NCBI GenBank assembly: GCA_045617225.1 | Contig: JAZLIC010000037.1 | Coordinates: forward strand, 1-6,756 | Length of the DNA: 6,756 nucleotides | Source of the DNA: JAZLIC01 sp045617225 | GTDB lineage: Bacteria; Bacillota; Clostridia; Monoglobales; Monoglobaceae | Reading direction: 5' to 3' | Shown: piece after piece, positions 5,094 to 6,756 of the stretch | Numbering within the stretch: position 1 is the first letter of the stretch | Layout: each line of letters opens with the position of its first letter | The notes under the pieces: generated by a model | The model's input: the letters and a program-made list of their open reading frames with translations, nothing else | The model's database searches: none | Told to the model about the DNA's origin: nothing | Program-made: the position numbers and the translations under genes

Positions 5094-6617
5094 ATGTTAA
5101 ATCAAAGAAAGATGGGTACGATTTTGCAGTATACGCAGATGGCGCTCTCGATGGTTGTTTCTCTCGCATATACGCCGGTAATGCTCCGGATTTTGGGGCA
5201 ATCGGAGTACGGATTATACAGTCTTGCGTCATCAATAATATCATACCTCAGTATTCTGTCCTTAGGCTTTGCCGCAAGCTATATATGCTTCTATTCAAGG
5301 TATAAAGCAAAGGGCGATGACAAGGGCATTGCAAGCCTTAACGGAATGTTCTTATCAGTGTTTTTTGTTATTGCCGCTGTTGCGGCAATAGCAGGTGTTA
5401 TCTTATCGTTTAATGTCGGTAACTTCTTTACCGCCGATAAGGGTTATACACCGAGTGACATTAACACCGCAAGGATTTTGATGTTGTTCCTGACCGTAAA
5501 CCTTGCACTTTCATTCCCTACAAGCTTGTTTATGTCGTATGTCACAAGTCAGGAGGAGTTTGTCTTTCAGAAGCTTATTAACATAGGAAAGACAGTTGTG
5601 GCACCGCTTGTTACTCTGCCGCTCCTTCTTTTGGGATATGGCTCTGTCGGTATGGTTATGGTTACCACGGGCGTAACTGTTGTAATAGACCTTACAAATG
5701 TGTTCTATTGCTTTAAGAAGCTTAAAATGCGAATTTCGTTTAAGAATATGAAGCCTGTTCTGCTTAAAGAAATTGCAGGATTTTCAATCTTTATTGCAAT
5801 AAATCAAATAATCGACCAAATAAATTGGAATGTTGATAAGGTTATTCTTGCAAAGATGATAAATGCAGAGGCGGTTGCAATTTATTCCGTCGCCGCACAT
5901 GTACATGTTTTGTATAACAGCTTTTCTACTGCAATTTCAAATGTTTTTGTTCCGGCAATACATAGGATTATTGCAGAAAAGAAGGAGGATATGGACCAAA
6001 GACTGACGGAAATATTTATAAAAACAGGGCGGATACAATATGCGGTGATGATGCTCATTTTGACAGGCCTTATATTCTTCGGACAGTACTTTATTAAGGT
6101 ATGGGCAGGCGAAGAATATGCACTTTCCTATCATATTATGCTTTTGCTTACTGCACCGACAACCATTGCGCTTATACAAAATATAGGTATAGAGATACAA
6201 AGAGGCAAGAACAAGCATCGTTTCCGCTCCTATGTATATCTTGCAATGGCGATTATAAATATAGGTATAAGTATTGCTTTATGTAACATCTTTGGCACAA
6301 TAGGTACTGCGATTGGCACAGCGCTTTCTTTGATAATTGCAAACGGTATTATTATGAATATCTATTATCACAAGGCGCTTGGTATCAATATAATAAAGTT
6401 TTGGGGCGAGATAATAAAGATGTCAAGCGGTCTTATCCTGCCCGTGATTGCCGGCATATTGATATGTGTATATATAAAAATTAACTCCATACCTGTATTT
6501 TTGATATTGGTTATCGGATATACGGCTCTGTATGCCCTGTCTATGTGGGTTTTAGGACTTAACGATTACGAACGTGACCTGTTTTCTAAACCTATTAAAA
6601 AGCTTATAAAAAGATAA
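5094..6617 (+). CDS. Wzx-like oligosaccharide flippase (MOP superfamily)
   Basis: A 507-aa membrane protein of the MOP exporter superfamily, polysaccharide-biosynthesis (Wzx/PST) branch. It would flip undecaprenyl-linked oligosaccharide units from the inner to the outer face of the membrane. The N-terminus shows the family pattern: a first amphipathic helix (about 13-33), then RILGQSEYGLYSLASS at 32-47, typical of Wzx proteins. About 14 hydrophobic helices are visible, roughly at 13-33, 43-66, 84-106, 125-150, 165-182, 184-207, 228-243, 262-285, 316-333, 345-363, 380-400, 402-423, 444-462 and 466-487, followed by a basic cytosolic tail. Length is at the upper end of normal (about 410-510). 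The ATG at 5094 follows AAGGGA by 7 nt and the preceding stop by 14 nt, so it is co-transcribed with the fusion gene. An alternative in-frame ATG 18 nt downstream would trim 6 residues. The transported glycan cannot be deduced. Databases may label such proteins lipopolysaccharide biosynthesis protein, but in a Gram-positive it would serve capsule or exopolysaccharide. Confidence 0.92.
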   Translation: MLNQRKMGTILQYTQMALSMVVSLAYTPVMLRILGQSEYGLYSLASSIISYLSILSLGFAASYICFYSRYKAKGDDKGIASLNGMFLSVFFVIAAVAAIAGVILSFNVGNFFTADKGYTPSDINTARILMLFLTVNLALSFPTSLFMSYVTSQEEFVFQKLINIGKTVVAPLVTLPLLLLGYGSVGMVMVTTGVTVVIDLTNVFYCFKKLKMRISFKNMKPVLLKEIAGFSIFIAINQIIDQINWNVDKVILAKMINAEAVAIYSVAAHVHVLYNSFSTAISNVFVPAIHRIIAEKKEDMDQRLTEIFIKTGRIQYAVMMLILTGLIFFGQYFIKVWAGEEYALSYHIMLLLTAPTTIALIQNIGIEIQRGKNKHRFRSYVYLAMAIINIGISIALCNIFGTIGTAIGTALSLIIANGIIMNIYYHKALGINIIKFWGEIIKMSSGLILPVIAGILICVYIKINSIPVFLILVIGYTALYALSMWVLGLNDYERDLFSKPIKKLIKR

Positions 6618-6716
6618 AAGGGGATGTTAAAAAAGTCCAGAGCGCTAAAAGACAGAAAACATAAATATAAACATTGTGAAAAGATATAAATATGTTTTTA
6701 AATAATAAAATTTGTC
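6618..6716. other. AT-rich intergenic tail, no convincing gene
   Basis: Between the flippase stop and the terminal palindrome the DNA is very AT-rich. The only start-like signal is an ATG at 6624 directly abutting AAAAGGGG, opening a 21-codon frame (MLKKSRALKDRKHKYKH...) that stops at 6689. The Shine-Dalgarno has no spacing, and the lysine-rich product may just reflect A-rich DNA, so it is not called as a gene. No tRNA-like fold or promoter of good quality was seen. Confidence 0.5.
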
Positions 6717-6743
6717 GAAAAATCTAATAGTATTAGATTTTTC
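6717..6743. terminator. Perfect 12-bp AT-rich inverted repeat, possible bidirectional terminator
   Basis: Positions 6717-6728 (gaaaaatctaat) are the exact reverse complement of 6732-6743 (attagatttttc), with a 3-nt loop (AGT). Each strand ends its stem in a TTTTTC run, so an inner 7-8 bp stem followed by T-rich DNA could form in either direction. It lies about 100 nt after the flippase stop, where an operon terminator is expected. The stem has few GC pairs and would be weaker than the two hairpins at the left end. A protein-binding operator or the end of a mobile element are alternatives that the window edge prevents testing. Confidence 0.5.
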
Positions 6744-6756
6744 AATAAGTCTTTTA

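Noticed and set aside
6624..6689. 21-codon lysine-rich frame after the flippase
   Set aside because: The Shine-Dalgarno-like AAAAGGGG touches the ATG without spacing, the frame is very short, and its content reflects A-rich DNA.
1..6756. CRISPR array, tRNA, rRNA, transposase or phage genes
   Set aside because: No regularly spaced direct repeats, no cloverleaf-like segment and no transposase or integrase motifs were found on either strand.

Overview
The window looks like the chromosome of a Gram-positive gut-type anaerobe of class Clostridia. This is inferred from moderately AT-rich DNA, strong AGGAGG-type ribosome binding sites, consensus sigma-A promoters, the MEP-pathway gene dxr coupled to rseP, a TIGR03905-type TSCPD protein, and a GC-rich hairpin of a kind I recall as dispersed in Oscillospiraceae-like genomes. 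The genus cannot be fixed from this sequence alone.

Layout. Positions 1-134 (+) hold the C-terminal end of ribosomal protein L7/L12 (rplL), which continues off the left edge. Positions 135-305 are a convergent intergenic space with two hairpins. One is a long nested stem-loop followed by a T-run on the + strand, which should end the rplL transcript. The other is a compact GC-rich stem followed by a T-run on the - strand, which should end the opposing operon. Positions 306-2725 (-) carry a tight three-gene operon transcribed dxr -> rseP -> TSCPD protein. dxr and rseP overlap by 10 nt, and the TSCPD gene starts 9 nt after rseP. Positions 2726-2844 are a divergent promoter region with two back-to-back sigma-A promoters. 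Each has a 17-nt spacer and a TATAAT -10 box. Positions 2845-6617 (+) carry two surface-polysaccharide genes 14 nt apart. The first is a 744-aa multidomain protein joining a polysaccharide pyruvyl-transferase-like domain, a two-cluster ferredoxin domain and an FrhB/FdhB-like flavoprotein domain. The second is a 507-aa Wzx-type flippase. Positions 6618-6756 are AT-rich, hold no convincing gene, and contain a perfect 12-bp inverted repeat that may be a terminator.

How the parts work together. The minus-strand operon is core metabolism and envelope maintenance: Dxr makes MEP for isoprenoids (including the undecaprenyl carrier lipid), RseP is a site-2 membrane protease, and the TSCPD protein is an uncharacterised four-cysteine protein. 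The plus-strand pair looks like the start of, or a short island from, a capsule/exopolysaccharide locus: one enzyme that probably modifies a glycan, and the transporter that flips lipid-linked glycan across the membrane. The most unusual item is the fusion of the pyruvyl-transferase-like and iron-sulfur/flavin redox domains in one chain. Its chemistry cannot be read from sequence and is worth testing.
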